A stretch of 49,523 bases of DNA from Prochlorococcus sp. AG-424-P18 (GTDB lineage: Bacteria > Cyanobacteriota > Cyanobacteriia > PCC-6307 > Cyanobiaceae), in the NCBI GenBank assembly GCA_003213235.1, contig QCNJ01000011.1, forward strand, positions 1-49,523. The letters run 5' to 3'. Positions within the stretch are counted from its first letter, which is position 1, and every line of letters begins with the position of its first letter. Below are positions 37,700 to 47,074 of the stretch, in pieces. The notes under the pieces are model-generated. The model worked only from the letters and a program-made list of their open reading frames with translations. It made no database searches and was not told the origin of the DNA. The position numbers and the translations under genes were made by a program.

Positions 37700-38284
37700 A
37701 TGAAAATTTTAATCCATGGAAAAAATCTTGAGCTCACTGGAGCATTAAAAGAATATACTGAGGCAAAGATAGAAAAAGCAACACATCACTATAAGGATAT
37801 CGTTAAAGAAGCTGACATACACCTTTCAATTGAAAAGAATCCAAGAGTCTCGTTCCAAACTGCAGAAGTTACTATTTTTGCAAATGGTACTGTAATTAGA
37901 GCTGAAGAAAAAACTGAAAATCTATACTCAAGCATTGATTTAGTTTCAAATAAACTTTGTAGAAAATTACGCAAATACAAAGAAAGAAACAATAGAACAA
38001 TTCATAATAAACAATTTAAAAATAAAGATTCTTTACCAATTGAAAGTATGGAATCAAATTTTTTAGATAAAACTTTATTTAAAGAAGGAACTGAAGCAAG
38101 TCTACCTGAGCCATCTATAAAAAATAAATACTTTGAAATGACTCCAATTTCATCAGACGAAGCAAGAAAACAATTAGATCTAATTGATCATGATTTTTAT
38201 GTTTTTCGAAACAAGAAAAATAATGAACTTCAAGTTATATATAAAAGGAATCATGGAGGTTATGGACTGATTCAATCTAAATAA
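37700..38284 (+). CDS. hpf: long-form ribosome hibernation promoting factor (LrtA-like)
   Basis: Dimerises and protects idle 70S ribosomes, known as light-repressed transcript A in cyanobacteria. The 194-aa protein has an N-terminal S30AE domain (about 1-105, MKILIHGKNLELTGALKEYT) and a C-terminal dimerisation domain (about 137-192, FEMTPISSDEARKQLDLIDH), so it is the long form. It starts ATG. The DeoC-like gene follows after 7 bases. Confidence 0.93.
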   Translation: MKILIHGKNLELTGALKEYTEAKIEKATHHYKDIVKEADIHLSIEKNPRVSFQTAEVTIFANGTVIRAEEKTENLYSSIDLVSNKLCRKLRKYKERNNRTIHNKQFKNKDSLPIESMESNFLDKTLFKEGTEASLPEPSIKNKYFEMTPISSDEARKQLDLIDHDFYVFRNKKNNELQVIYKRNHGGYGLIQSK

Positions 38285-38291
38285 GTTTTAA

Positions 38292-38951
38292 ATGCCCAAT
38301 ATTGAATATGAATTAAACGAGAAAATTCATGCGATTATTATTAACCCTTATTTATCATGGGAAGATTTCTGTGTGAATTGCGATTTAATAAGAAAATACA
38401 ATATCAAAAATATTTCTACTTCACTAAATTATTTAACTGATCTTAAAAACTGTTTAAGTAATTACAGTGCGGATATAAACGCACTTATTTCTTACCCTTT
38501 AGCAGATTTACCAGTTTCATTTATTGAAGAATTAGTTTGTTTTGCAAAAGATAAGGGTGCAAAAGGAATTGAATATATCCCAAACTTTATCAATTTATCC
38601 AAAAGAAATTTAGAAACTTTCGCTGCTGAAATTGAGCAAGTTAAATTATCTGGATTACCAGTTTCAATAATCATAAATAAATCAAAACTACAAGAAGAAG
38701 TTTTTATTAATGCGATAGAAATATGTTTAGAATTAGGAATAAAAAATTTTCAATTCGGGGACGGGTTTGGATCTCCTCTTAAATTTAATGATGTCCCCGA
38801 AATACTAAAAATAACAGGTTCTCAAAATCAAATCAAAGTTGTAGGTGGCATAAAAAAACTATCGCAAGTAATTGATTTGTTTAATACTGGAATTAGTTGC
38901 GTGGGAACTTCCAATTTTTATGAAATTTTTGAAGAAGTTAACGTAATTTAA
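38292..38951 (+). CDS. DeoC-like aldolase-fold protein with altered active site
   Basis: A 219-aa protein that aligns with deoxyribose-phosphate aldolase (ALISYPLADLP, KGAKGIEYIPN, GIKNFQFGDGFG, IKVVGGIKKLSQVI). Against DeoC of E. coli, the Schiff-base lysine K167 is a glutamine (Q154) and D102 is a glutamate (E94). K201 has a counterpart (K182). The enzyme is therefore unlikely to be a normal DERA. It could bind a related ligand or be a structural relic. It lies between hpf (7 bases) and recO (directly adjacent), in an operon-like run. Confidence 0.75.
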   Translation: MPNIEYELNEKIHAIIINPYLSWEDFCVNCDLIRKYNIKNISTSLNYLTDLKNCLSNYSADINALISYPLADLPVSFIEELVCFAKDKGAKGIEYIPNFINLSKRNLETFAAEIEQVKLSGLPVSIIINKSKLQEEVFINAIEICLELGIKNFQFGDGFGSPLKFNDVPEILKITGSQNQIKVVGGIKKLSQVIDLFNTGISCVGTSNFYEIFEEVNVI

Positions 38952-39737
38952 ATGTCTGGTTCTGGTGAGTGCAGACTAAAAGGTCTCTGTATTAAAGCTT
39001 CTCCATTAGGCGAGAATGATAGATTAATAACTATCCTTACAGATGAGCAAGGGATTGTTAGATTAGCGGTACCTGGTGCTAGGCGTGCCAAAAGTAGTCT
39101 TGCCGCAGCTACTCCTTTAACATATTTAAGTCTGCAGATTTTTGGGAAAAGAAATCTAAAAACTGTACGTCAAATTAAAATATTAAAAAGCTATTCTGGT
39201 CTAGGAAAAAATATTGAATGTCTTGCAGCCGCGCAAGCAATAACTGAATTAACATTTTTATTAGTAGGTAATAATGACAAGCAACAAGATTATTTATCTT
39301 GCGTTCTTGCACATCTTGATAGAATTTTTTTATATAAAGAGCCTCGAGAAGAAGATATTAAAATGCTCTCAATGAGTATTCAATCTTTAATCCATCTATT
39401 AGCCATCGGGGGTATTAATTTACCAATTCATCATTGTTGTAAAACTGGAGAACCTATTATTCCACCTATAGGCAATTGGGATTGGAGTTGTTATTTTTTA
39501 CCAAATGAAGGGTTTTCATCCATAGAAGATCCTCAAAGTAATCTAAAAATAAATGCATCTGAAGTTGCTCTATTACAGAGACTTCTTTTCCCAGAATTAC
39601 CAATAAAATCTAATGGAGAGTTGTTGGGTCCCAAAAAAGTCTGGCTTAAAATATTATTCATTATTGAGACATGGATCTCTACTCAATTAGAGAAGGAGCT
39701 ATCCTCACTAAAAATGTTGAGAGAAATATATAGTTAG
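38952..39737 (+). CDS. recO: DNA repair protein RecO
   Basis: Loads RecA with RecF/RecR in gap repair. The 261-aa protein has an OB-fold N-terminus (LCIKASPLGENDRLITILTD, VPGARRAKSSLAAATPLTYL) and a helical C-terminal domain with a residual cysteine pair (HHCCKTGEPI) where the zinc site lies in other RecO proteins. The ATG directly follows the stop of the DeoC-like gene. Confidence 0.92.
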   Translation: MSGSGECRLKGLCIKASPLGENDRLITILTDEQGIVRLAVPGARRAKSSLAAATPLTYLSLQIFGKRNLKTVRQIKILKSYSGLGKNIECLAAAQAITELTFLLVGNNDKQQDYLSCVLAHLDRIFLYKEPREEDIKMLSMSIQSLIHLLAIGGINLPIHHCCKTGEPIIPPIGNWDWSCYFLPNEGFSSIEDPQSNLKINASEVALLQRLLFPELPIKSNGELLGPKKVWLKILFIIETWISTQLEKELSSLKMLREIYS

Positions 39738-39822
39738 CATTTTCATGAAGCAATAAAAAGTTTAAAAAATACGATCATGGCGCCTTTGCCTGTTAACTTA
39801 ATAAATAGTTAATTCAATTAAT

Positions 39823-40980
39823 TTGGTTCATATTGCCTGGTTGGGAAAAAAATCCCCTTTTTGTGGAAATGTAACTTACGGTAATTCAACAACTCAGGAA
39901 TTAAAGGCCAGAGGGCATAAAATTAGTTTTATTCATTTCGACAATCCCTCTAGTTCAAATTCATCAACCCCATTATTTCTCGCAAATGATCCTGATGTAA
40001 GTCTCCCATATTTAATTAAATCTCAAGTTTATACAATACCCTCGCCAAGGGCAGAAAAAGAGCTAAGGCTATCATTAGAAAGATTAAAACCTGACATAGT
40101 ACATGCAAGCTTAACTTTATCTCCTTTAGACTTTAGACTTCCAGAGCTTTGTAATGAAATTAATGTTCCTCTTATTGGAACATTTCATCCACCATTTGAT
40201 GCAAAAAATAGAAATCTAACTGCGAGCACTCAACAATTAACATATCAGCTTTATGCTCCCTCTTTAGCAAAGTTCGATAAAATAATTATTTTTTCTGAAC
40301 TTCAAAAAAATGTTCTTGAGAAATTAGGAGTTCCTAAAGAAAAACAAATAATTATTCCAAACGGCGTAGATGAAAATATTTGGAGACCTTTTTACAAAAA
40401 AAGCAAAAAATATGATCAAGTAAAAAACAAACTTGGAAATGAAAGAATCTTTTTATATATGGGAAGGATTGCAAATGAGAAAAATATCGAGGCACTTTTA
40501 CGTTCTTGGCGCCAAACAAAAACTCAAAATTGTAAATTAGTTATTGTTGGGGATGGGCCAATGAAGCCAACACTTGAAAATAGTTTTTCTAACCTTGGTA
40601 ATGAGAAATTAATTTGGTGGGGTGCCGAATTAGATTTAGAAACTAGGATAGCACTAATGCAAATAGCAGAAGTATTTTTCTTACCAAGCTTAGTAGAAGG
40701 TTTATCATTATCACTTTTAGAGGCAATGTCTGCTGGAACAGCTTGTGTAGCTACAGATGCAGGAGCTGATGGTGAAGTTTTAGAGCACGGAGCAGGAATA
40801 GTAATTTCAACTGATAATGTGGCTGCACAATTAAAAACCATAATCCCAATTCTTATAGAACACCCTTCATTTACAAAAAATCTTGGAGAAAAAGCTAGAG
40901 AACGTATACTTGAGAGATACACAATTGCTAAAAATATAAATTCACTTGAAGAAGTTTATATTAACTTAAAAGATAATTAA
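39823..40980 (+). CDS. GT4-type glycosyltransferase
   Basis: A retaining glycosyltransferase of 385 aa with the two Rossmann-type domains of GT-B enzymes. It has the donor-binding C-terminal part IFLYMGRIANEKNIEALLRS, KLVIVGDGPMKPTLE and the ExE-type motif SLVEGLSLSLLEAMSAGTA. The acceptor and donor sugars are not predictable. It starts TTG with MVHIAWLGKKSPFCGNVTYG. It follows recO after 85 featureless bases and is convergent with proC (5 bases). Confidence 0.9.
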   Translation: MVHIAWLGKKSPFCGNVTYGNSTTQELKARGHKISFIHFDNPSSSNSSTPLFLANDPDVSLPYLIKSQVYTIPSPRAEKELRLSLERLKPDIVHASLTLSPLDFRLPELCNEINVPLIGTFHPPFDAKNRNLTASTQQLTYQLYAPSLAKFDKIIIFSELQKNVLEKLGVPKEKQIIIPNGVDENIWRPFYKKSKKYDQVKNKLGNERIFLYMGRIANEKNIEALLRSWRQTKTQNCKLVIVGDGPMKPTLENSFSNLGNEKLIWWGAELDLETRIALMQIAEVFFLPSLVEGLSLSLLEAMSAGTACVATDAGADGEVLEHGAGIVISTDNVAAQLKTIIPILIEHPSFTKNLGEKARERILERYTIAKNINSLEEVYINLKDN

Positions 40981-40985
40981 AAAAT

Positions 40986-41798
40986 CTAACGAAACTCTTT
41001 ACTTCGATTACTGGCTGAAACTATTGATTCCATTAATGCTGACCTTACACTCTTTTTTTCTAAAACCCTTAAAGCAGAAATAGTTGTTCCGCCTGGAGAG
41101 GTTACTAAATTTTTAAGCTCAGAAGTAGTAAGTTTATTTTCCTTTATTAGACAAATAGTCCCTAGTATCATTTCCATAACAAGTTCCTCTGAAATTATTT
41201 TTGGTAATCCCCCGCTTAATCCTCCATCACTTAATGCTTCTATAATTAAAGCAATAATTGCAGGACCTGATGAAGTTAAAGCTAAAAATATATCAAGGTA
41301 ATCTTCAGTAAATTCATAAATTTTACTAGTATTTTCAAATAAATTTTTTGTAAATTGTTTCTGATCTTCTGTAATTTCTTTTCCCCAAGAAATCCCTGTT
41401 AAACCTTTTCCAATAGTTATTGGAATATTTGTAACCACCCTCACACATTTATGATTAGGAAACTTTTGGGAAAGTCTATTTATTGAAACCCCGGCAAGAA
41501 TTGAAACTATTAAATTGTCCGTATTTTTTATATCATGGGCCTCACTTATATCATTCAATTGTTGGGGCTTTATCGAAAGAAGTTTATATTGACAATCCCA
41601 AATTATTTTTGACTCTTTAGAACTTGATTTATAAATGTTTATATTATGCTTATAATTTTTTTTTATGTTTTCTAAACTTTTTTCTGTTTTTACAACGCAA
41701 AAAACATTCTCTGGCTGAATTAATTTATTATCTAATAGAGGGGTTACTATAGCACTTGCAATATTTCCAAAACCAATAATCGCAATTTTATCTGTCAC
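40986..41798 (-). CDS. proC: pyrroline-5-carboxylate reductase
   Basis: Last step of proline synthesis. The 270-aa protein has the NAD(P)-binding IAIIGFGNIASAIV, VSILAGVSINRLSQKFP, VRVVTNIPITIGKG and a C-terminal dimerisation domain LTSSGPAIIALIIEALSDGG with VTSPGGTTISALRVLE. It starts GTG. It lies 7 bases after sepF in a proC-sepF arrangement common in cyanobacteria. Confidence 0.96.
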   Translation of the reverse strand: MTDKIAIIGFGNIASAIVTPLLDNKLIQPENVFCVVKTEKSLENIKKNYKHNINIYKSSSKESKIIWDCQYKLLSIKPQQLNDISEAHDIKNTDNLIVSILAGVSINRLSQKFPNHKCVRVVTNIPITIGKGLTGISWGKEITEDQKQFTKNLFENTSKIYEFTEDYLDIFLALTSSGPAIIALIIEALSDGGLSGGLPKIISEELVMEMILGTICLIKENKLTTSELKNLVTSPGGTTISALRVLEKKSVRSALMESIVSASNRSKEFR

Positions 41799-41805
41799 AG
41801 ATTAA

Positions 41806-42381
41806 TCATGAATAAGCACTTAATTTAGAATTGCCCCAAGCTGGTTCAGGAGTAGTATTTTTGCCCAAACTATATTGTGGTGTGTTTTCTGTAGACACCG
41901 AAGAAGGAGAAGCTTCTTCTGGGGAAGAACTAGTTACATTTACACAACTTGGAGCAAAAAGAAAAATACTTTCACCGACTCTCTCTTGATGTCCATCAAT
42001 TGCATATGTGCCCCCAGCAATAAAATCAACCGCTCTTTGAGCTTGATCAGGATCCATCATAGTTAAATTAAGAATTACAGTTTTTCTCTCTCTTAATGCT
42101 TGTATGGCTTGAGGCATCTCATCAAAACTTCTTGGTTCCATTAAGCTTACTTCTGATGATGAATTTGAGATTCCAGGCATACCAACTACTTTTGATGATC
42201 TGTTGTTATTCATAAAATCGAATGGATTTGAATTTGCAAGGGCATTTGCATTCTTTGGATTTTGTTTGAAATTATTAATGTCATTTAATTGATCCTCTGA
42301 AGCATAATCCAACTCATCAAAATCATCATCGAGATACTCATCCCCTGCAACAACTGCCTTTAATCTAGAAATAAGTGACAC
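41806..42381 (-). CDS. sepF: cell division protein SepF
   Basis: Membrane anchor of FtsZ at the division site (Cdv2/SepF in cyanobacteria). The 191-aa protein has an amphipathic N-terminus ([20 protein letters not shown]), an acidic and polar linker, and a SepF domain (about 87-155) with [20 protein letters not shown], then [20 protein letters not shown]. It starts GTG. A 12-bp inverted repeat stands 23 bases upstream. Confidence 0.95.
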   Translation of the reverse strand: MSLISRLKAVVAGDEYLDDDFDELDYASEDQLNDINNFKQNPKNANALANSNPFDFMNNNRSSKVVGMPGISNSSSEVSLMEPRSFDEMPQAIQALRERKTVILNLTMMDPDQAQRAVDFIAGGTYAIDGHQERVGESIFLFAPSCVNVTSSSPEEASPSSVSTENTPQYSLGKNTTPEPAWGNSKLSAYS

Positions 42382-42403
42382 CTTTTAAATCCTCTTAAAA
42401 TTG

Positions 42404-42431
42404 ATTACTAAGGTTAAGAACCTTGAGTAAT
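42404..42431. repeat. imperfect 12-bp inverted repeat upstream of sepF
   Basis: ATTACTAAGGTT (42404-42415) faces AACCTTGAGTAAT (42419-42431), complementary except for one bulged base, with a 3-base spacer. It lies just before the sepF start on the minus strand and could be an operator or leader hairpin. The T tail needed for a terminator is absent on both strands. Confidence 0.55.
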
Positions 42432-42530
42432 AGATCCATTTTTTAAATGAATAAACTACCTATACTTAAATAACGTTAGTTGAACTTTACTGCAAGTTTA
42501 TAGATAAAATTTTTATAAAAAAATAACTAA

Positions 42531-43166
42531 TTAAGATCTACTTCCAAAAATCAATGATCCTAATCTTAACCACGTTGATCCAGCGTCAATAGCTTCCTCC
42601 CAATCACTTGACATTCCCATGGAACAATCTGGTAGTTGTAGAGAATCAGCAAGAGCACGACATTTTTTGAACAACCCTGAATTTTCTTTAGAGCTAAGTC
42701 CTTTAGGATTGATAGTCATCAAACCCGTTAATGAAATATTTTTCAAGTCTTGAATTTCTCTCCATTTCAAAATTAAAAATTCAGGATCGAAGCCTCCTTT
42801 AGTAGGGTCATCACTCAACTTAACCTGCAACATTATTAATGGATTTTTCTTCTCTTCATGTGAAATATTAGAAATCTTTTGCAACTTTTCAAATGAATCT
42901 ACTGAATGGATGTATTTAAAATTTTGAACAATTTTTCTTATTTTATTACTTTGTATTCTTCCAATAAAATGCCAATTTATTTGTTTAAGATCTCTTAAAG
43001 CTAATTGTTTCTCAAACGCCTCTTGAACTTTACTTTCACCAAAATCGTTCTGACCTATATTTTGAATAGTCTTGATTTCTTGACTTTTAAATCCTTTACT
43101 TACGGCAAGAATATTTACATTTGGTGGTATTTTATTTTTTATTTTTAAATAATTTGCAGGGTTCAC
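42531..43166 (-). CDS. pipY: PLP homeostasis protein PipY (YggS family)
   Basis: A PLP-binding regulator of vitamin B6 and amino acid pools, paired with PipX in cyanobacteria. The 211-aa single-domain barrel has the PLP lysine in ILAVSKGFKSQEI (near 24), FGESKVQEAFEK, WHFIGRIQSNKIRKIV, IHSVDSFEKLQKIS, GLMTINP and the phosphate site CSMGMSSDWEEAI with GSTWLRLGSLIFG. It starts GTG, 3 bases after pipX. That arrangement is the known pipX-pipY operon. Confidence 0.94.
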   Translation of the reverse strand: MNPANYLKIKNKIPPNVNILAVSKGFKSQEIKTIQNIGQNDFGESKVQEAFEKQLALRDLKQINWHFIGRIQSNKIRKIVQNFKYIHSVDSFEKLQKISNISHEEKKNPLIMLQVKLSDDPTKGGFDPEFLILKWREIQDLKNISLTGLMTINPKGLSSKENSGLFKKCRALADSLQLPDCSMGMSSDWEEAIDAGSTWLRLGSLIFGSRS

Positions 43167-43169
43167 CTT

Positions 43170-43436
43170 TTATAAGAAAGTTTGCGTAAATAAATTCTCC
43201 CATTTAGATAGTTCTTCAGATCCTTTTCTTCTAGCTTTTTGAATGTTTAATTCGGCCATATTACGGGCATCTAAATAAGGTATAACTTCAAAAAAAACTT
43301 CTCTCTGTCGAACTTCTACCAAGAAAAACATTTTTTGAGCGTATAAAGTCGCATAAATATCTCTCCCATCATTTCCAGGAGAAACTTGGTATAACATGCC
43401 AAATGTTGGATGGTTTAAATAACGCTCAGAACTCAA
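43170..43436 (-). CDS. pipX: PII-interacting protein PipX
   Basis: A coactivator of the nitrogen regulator NtcA that is sequestered by PII according to 2-oxoglutarate and ATP/ADP. The 88-aa sequence has ERYLNHPTFGMLYQVSP, TLYAQKMFFLVEVRQREVFF and the C-terminal helix pair NIQKARRKGSEELSKWENLF, matching PipX. It starts TTG. It is directly upstream of pipY, as expected. Confidence 0.92.
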   Translation of the reverse strand: MSSERYLNHPTFGMLYQVSPGNDGRDIYATLYAQKMFFLVEVRQREVFFEVIPYLDARNMAELNIQKARRKGSEELSKWENLFTQTFL

Positions 43437-43455
43437 ACCTAAAATATTGTGTTAT

Positions 43456-44370
43456 TTATAATGCACCATACAGTTTTCTCAGATAAATTGCTATGCAAAT
43501 AAAACAAATCGATAATGTATTAACAATTACATTGAGAGATTTTGAAGGATAAAGAGTTCTAAATCTGTTGGTTTTTATAATAATTTTTTTCTTTGAGAGT
43601 AATGATTCTGCTCCCTGATCAATTCTTAGAAATATATTTTGAAATAACCTTTCCACTAAGATTAATAAAATATTAAATGATTTCTTTAGTCCTAAATTTC
43701 GAAAATTTATTGATCTAACTGACACTGATTTCATGATATTTTGAAGTTCTTCCTGCACTAGAGGAATAAAACGTAATGCAATTAACAACTGAAAAAGCCA
43801 CTTACTAGTTGGCAATCCAATCTTTCTTAATGGATACATAAACCAACTTAATCCCCATACAATGTCTTCCTGCAATGTGGTTAAAAGCATCAAATTCACA
43901 CTATGAATAACTGTAAATATCAAAGTGGAGGTTTTTATTCCTAGTTCAAAAGCTTTTCTTGATAAGTTGTAGGGACCAAAATTAACAAACCATATCTTCT
44001 GCGAAGGAATTTGCAAAATATTCCATTCTTTTTGGCTTTCCAGTACTAATTCCAACTCATTAGGATTTCTCAAGTAGCCATCAAGAGATTGAATATCCGA
44101 CGAGGCAAGTATTGATATAAATCCAATTAATAGTGACAAACATGAGAGAAAAAAGAATGATCGCCACCATACTCTAGATGGCAATAAACTTAAAAAAGTA
44201 ATTAAAAGTAAAAAACCAACTAAACTCAATCTCCATATTGGACCTGCCCAAATTGGAGTGATTAAAAATATCATTACCATAATTATTTTTAATCTACTAT
44301 CTATAATTCTTAGCCAACTTCTATTACCATGAACGTATTGACCAACAGAAAATTTGGTTAGCAAATTCAT
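43456..44370 (-). CDS. EcfT/CbiQ-like energy-coupling transporter membrane protein
   Basis: A 304-aa integral membrane protein of the EcfT/CbiQ family with about six helices. The cytoplasmic coupling region shows VQEELQNIMKSVSVRSINF, then FNILLILVERLFQNIFLRID. In ECF systems it couples an ATPase pair to a vitamin-binding S component. No such partners lie next to it, so they may be encoded elsewhere. Its ATG overlaps the der stop by one base (TAATG), supporting cotranscription. Confidence 0.87.
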   Translation of the reverse strand: MNLLTKFSVGQYVHGNRSWLRIIDSRLKIIMVMIFLITPIWAGPIWRLSLVGFLLLITFLSLLPSRVWWRSFFFLSCLSLLIGFISILASSDIQSLDGYLRNPNELELVLESQKEWNILQIPSQKIWFVNFGPYNLSRKAFELGIKTSTLIFTVIHSVNLMLLTTLQEDIVWGLSWFMYPLRKIGLPTSKWLFQLLIALRFIPLVQEELQNIMKSVSVRSINFRNLGLKKSFNILLILVERLFQNIFLRIDQGAESLLSKKKIIIKTNRFRTLYPSKSLNVIVNTLSICFICIAIYLRKLYGAL

Positions 44371-45743
44371 TAATCTTTTTGAATTAACTCAATATTTTCT
44401 CTTTCGACTTCTTTATTTAAAGCTCTTTGCTGTTTCCCTCTCCAAAGTAAAATGAGAGGTGTGCCTTCAAAGCCTAAATTTACTCTAATTTGTTTTTCAA
44501 TATATCTTCTATAAGTTATTCCGAATAATTTAGGGTCATTTACAAAAAGAGTAAAAGTGGGAGGCTTGTTCTTTACTTGTGTACCGTAATAAAGCCTACC
44601 TTGCTTGCCACTTCTCTTCGTTGGAGGACTTTTCCAACTGATTGATTCTTTAAGCACCTCATTAACTACAGATGTTGTAACTCTTCTTCTATGTTGATTT
44701 ACGGCATTAAGGGCATGCTCAAAAATATTATTAACTCTTTGACCAGTTAGGGCAGAGATAAAAATCATTTTTGACCAGTGTAAAAAATAAAGTTTGGATC
44801 TAAGTTCTTTTTCTACTTGATAAATTGTTGAGCTATTTTTTTCTACGAGATCCCATTTATTAACAACAATTATACAAGCTCTGCCTTGTTCTTCTATGCG
44901 CCCAGCAAGTTTCTGGTCTTGATCAGTTACTCCATCAACAGCATCTATAACTAAAACACAAACATCACTTCTATCTATAGATTTAAAAGCCCTATTAATA
45001 CCAAAGAATTCAGTGCCATATTTAACATTTTTCTTTCTTCTAATCCCTGCAGTATCAATAATTTTCCAATGATTATCACCTTTTTTAATAAGCGTATCTA
45101 TTGAATCAGTTGTCGTACCACTAATATCACTAACTATTGCTCTTTTTTCTCCACAGATTGAATTTAACAAACTAGATTTACCAACATTAGGCCTACCTAT
45201 AATTGACATCATTATCTTTTCTTCATCATCCTGGATATTATTTTCAGGAAGTTCGCCAATAACGAGATCTAAAAGATCTCCAGTACCTGAACCATGAATA
45301 GCTGAAACAGGGTTAGGTTCGCCCAATCCTAATTTCCAGAACTCCGAAGCTAGAGATATTCCTAGAGTAGTTGATTCGCATTTATTAACAGCCACAATTG
45401 TTTTACAGCTCGAGTTTCTTAACCATTTTGCTATTGATAAATCACCATCTGTAACGCCTTGATTCCCATCTACCACCAGTAAAGCAAGTGAAGCCTCCTC
45501 TAGAGCCAAGAAAACTTGTGTCCTTATCTCTGGGAGAAATTGACTATCATCATCAAAAACTAAACCTCCAGTATCAACTATTTGGAATTCCTTACCTCCC
45601 CATGAAGCATTTTGATAAGTTCTATCTCTTGTAACACCAGGTTTATCAAATACTATTGCATCATTACTTTGGCAAAGACGATTTACCAAGGTAGATTTTC
45701 CAACATTAGGTCTTCCGATAATTGCTATTGTAGGAAGAATCAA
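44370..45743 (-). CDS. der: ribosome biogenesis GTPase Der (EngA)
   Basis: A tandem-GTPase assembly factor for the 50S subunit. The 457-aa protein has two G domains: [16 protein letters not shown] with DTGGLVFD and VNKCE, then [16 protein letters not shown] with [10 protein letters not shown] and NKWD. A C-terminal KH-like domain has [16 protein letters not shown], then [20 protein letters not shown]. It starts TTG. It is overlapped by the EcfT gene downstream. Confidence 0.97.
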   Translation of the reverse strand: MILPTIAIIGRPNVGKSTLVNRLCQSNDAIVFDKPGVTRDRTYQNASWGGKEFQIVDTGGLVFDDDSQFLPEIRTQVFLALEEASLALLVVDGNQGVTDGDLSIAKWLRNSSCKTIVAVNKCESTTLGISLASEFWKLGLGEPNPVSAIHGSGTGDLLDLVIGELPENNIQDDEEKIMMSIIGRPNVGKSSLLNSICGEKRAIVSDISGTTTDSIDTLIKKGDNHWKIIDTAGIRRKKNVKYGTEFFGINRAFKSIDRSDVCVLVIDAVDGVTDQDQKLAGRIEEQGRACIIVVNKWDLVEKNSSTIYQVEKELRSKLYFLHWSKMIFISALTGQRVNNIFEHALNAVNQHRRRVTTSVVNEVLKESISWKSPPTKRSGKQGRLYYGTQVKNKPPTFTLFVNDPKLFGITYRRYIEKQIRVNLGFEGTPLILLWRGKQQRALNKEVERENIELIQKD

Positions 45744-45816
45744 TTCTTCTCTCCAAAGAAAGTAGTATCTATTACAACTATACCTTTAATAGAATCATTT
45801 ATCTTATTCAAAAAAC

Positions 45817-46302
45817 TTATTTAATTTCTGGATCGCCAAAATGTCCTTTAACTGGATTAATAGGTGGTGAACTAGGAGTTGGCATTAGTCCATTATCTGT
45901 TGAAAAACAATCATTTTCAATCGCCCAATAAATCAACCAATTTACTACCGTCGCTCTTCTAGTTTTTCTTGGGTAGAGTTCATCAATCTTATAACCTTTA
46001 AAATTTAGAAATTTCTTCAATCCCTGTTTATAGTCCTTTGGAATTGATCGAGTTAAATGTACTGAGGCTGGTCGCTCTGAAATGATTTGAGGAGCTTTTT
46101 CAAATTTTTCTAACCAATAAAAAGGAGTTAATGTGCTAGCAACCCAATTATTTAAGGTTGTTTCTCTAGTATAAAAAAGTCTTTCCCAAACCAATTCACA
46201 AGCAAAAACATCACTAACCTTATCTTCAAGTATAAGAAATAATAGTTTTCTAGATATTGGCCATGTAAATTGATTTTCAACTAATTTTTCCTTTTTATAC
46301 AT
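45817..46302 (-). CDS. DUF1823 family protein
   Basis: A 161-aa cyanobacterial/plastid-lineage protein with SRKLLFLILEDKVSDVFACE, LVWERLFY, SERPASVHLTRSIPKDYKQG and FKGYKIDELYPRKTRRATVV. These match the DUF1823 pattern. Function unknown. It starts ATG overlapping the cobI stop by one base (TAATG), so it is probably coupled to cobI. Confidence 0.85.
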   Translation of the reverse strand: MYKKEKLVENQFTWPISRKLLFLILEDKVSDVFACELVWERLFYTRETTLNNWVASTLTPFYWLEKFEKAPQIISERPASVHLTRSIPKDYKQGLKKFLNFKGYKIDELYPRKTRRATVVNWLIYWAIENDCFSTDNGLMPTPSSPPINPVKGHFGDPEIK

Positions 46303-47060
46303 TAATCGAACCTAATCAAAATCAAAGAAAAATAAGGCATAATTTCCTTTTCATATTGTGATGCATATTGAATAATTTGATCAGGCATCCCAACACTTAA
46401 AGCTATTAATGTTGTATTGATGATATCCTCTTTTTTCAAAATTTCCCTGACTAAATTCCATCTTTTACCAACTTTCATAATGGCCAATACCGTTCTTCTA
46501 TTTGCCTTACTTTCCCTAATTAGGGTTGTTAATTCAGCTTCTGAAGAAGAGCATTCTTTGATGATTAATGTCTCGCCTTTTTTTACCAAATCAAAATCAT
46601 TCAAAGCTGCTGCTGCTGAAATAGAGGAAATACCAGGTATGGTTTTAGTAATAATTTCAGCATGATTATTTTTTATTAACCTCAAGATATTTGAAGAACT
46701 TGCAAATAGCGAAGTATCTCCAAGGCAAAGTAAAACAACTGATTCGCCATTTTGTATAAATTTCACAATTTTTTCTACAGCATTAGACCATATTTCATCT
46801 GGATCAAAATCCTTCCTAGCCATTGGAAAGATGATAGGGATATTTTTTTTAAATTTAGTGTATTTCTTGACTATTTCCGCAGCAAAACCCTTTTTATTAT
46901 CATCTGATATTGGGAAAACTATAACTTTCGCTTTTTTTATTGCATCTACAGCAGCAATTGTTAAAAGCGATGGATCTCCAGGGCCTACACCAACGATGGT
47001 GAATGTTGGCAAATCAGTTTTATATACATTAAGTAAACTTAAGAACTTTTTTATTATCAT
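46302..47060 (-). CDS. cobI: precorrin-2 C(20)-methyltransferase
   Basis: Methylates precorrin-2 (or its cobalt form) at C20 in cobalamin/pseudocobalamin synthesis. The 252-aa member of the SAM-dependent tetrapyrrole methyltransferase family has FTIVGVGPGDPSLLTIAAVD, VVLLCLGDTSLFASSSNIL, TKTIPGISSISAAAALNDF and AIMKVGKRW. Marine picocyanobacteria make pseudocobalamin, which fits. It starts ATG, 14 bases after the MiaE-like gene. Confidence 0.92.
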   Translation of the reverse strand: MIIKKFLSLLNVYKTDLPTFTIVGVGPGDPSLLTIAAVDAIKKAKVIVFPISDDNKKGFAAEIVKKYTKFKKNIPIIFPMARKDFDPDEIWSNAVEKIVKFIQNGESVVLLCLGDTSLFASSSNILRLIKNNHAEIITKTIPGISSISAAAALNDFDLVKKGETLIIKECSSSEAELTTLIRESKANRRTVLAIMKVGKRWNLVREILKKEDIINTTLIALSVGMPDQIIQYASQYEKEIMPYFSLILIRFD

Positions 47061-47074
47061 TTTTTTTATTAACT

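Noticed and set aside
40524..40922. A 132-aa minus-strand open frame
   Set aside because: Antisense shadow of the GT4 glycosyltransferase catalytic domain, with no recognisable motif.
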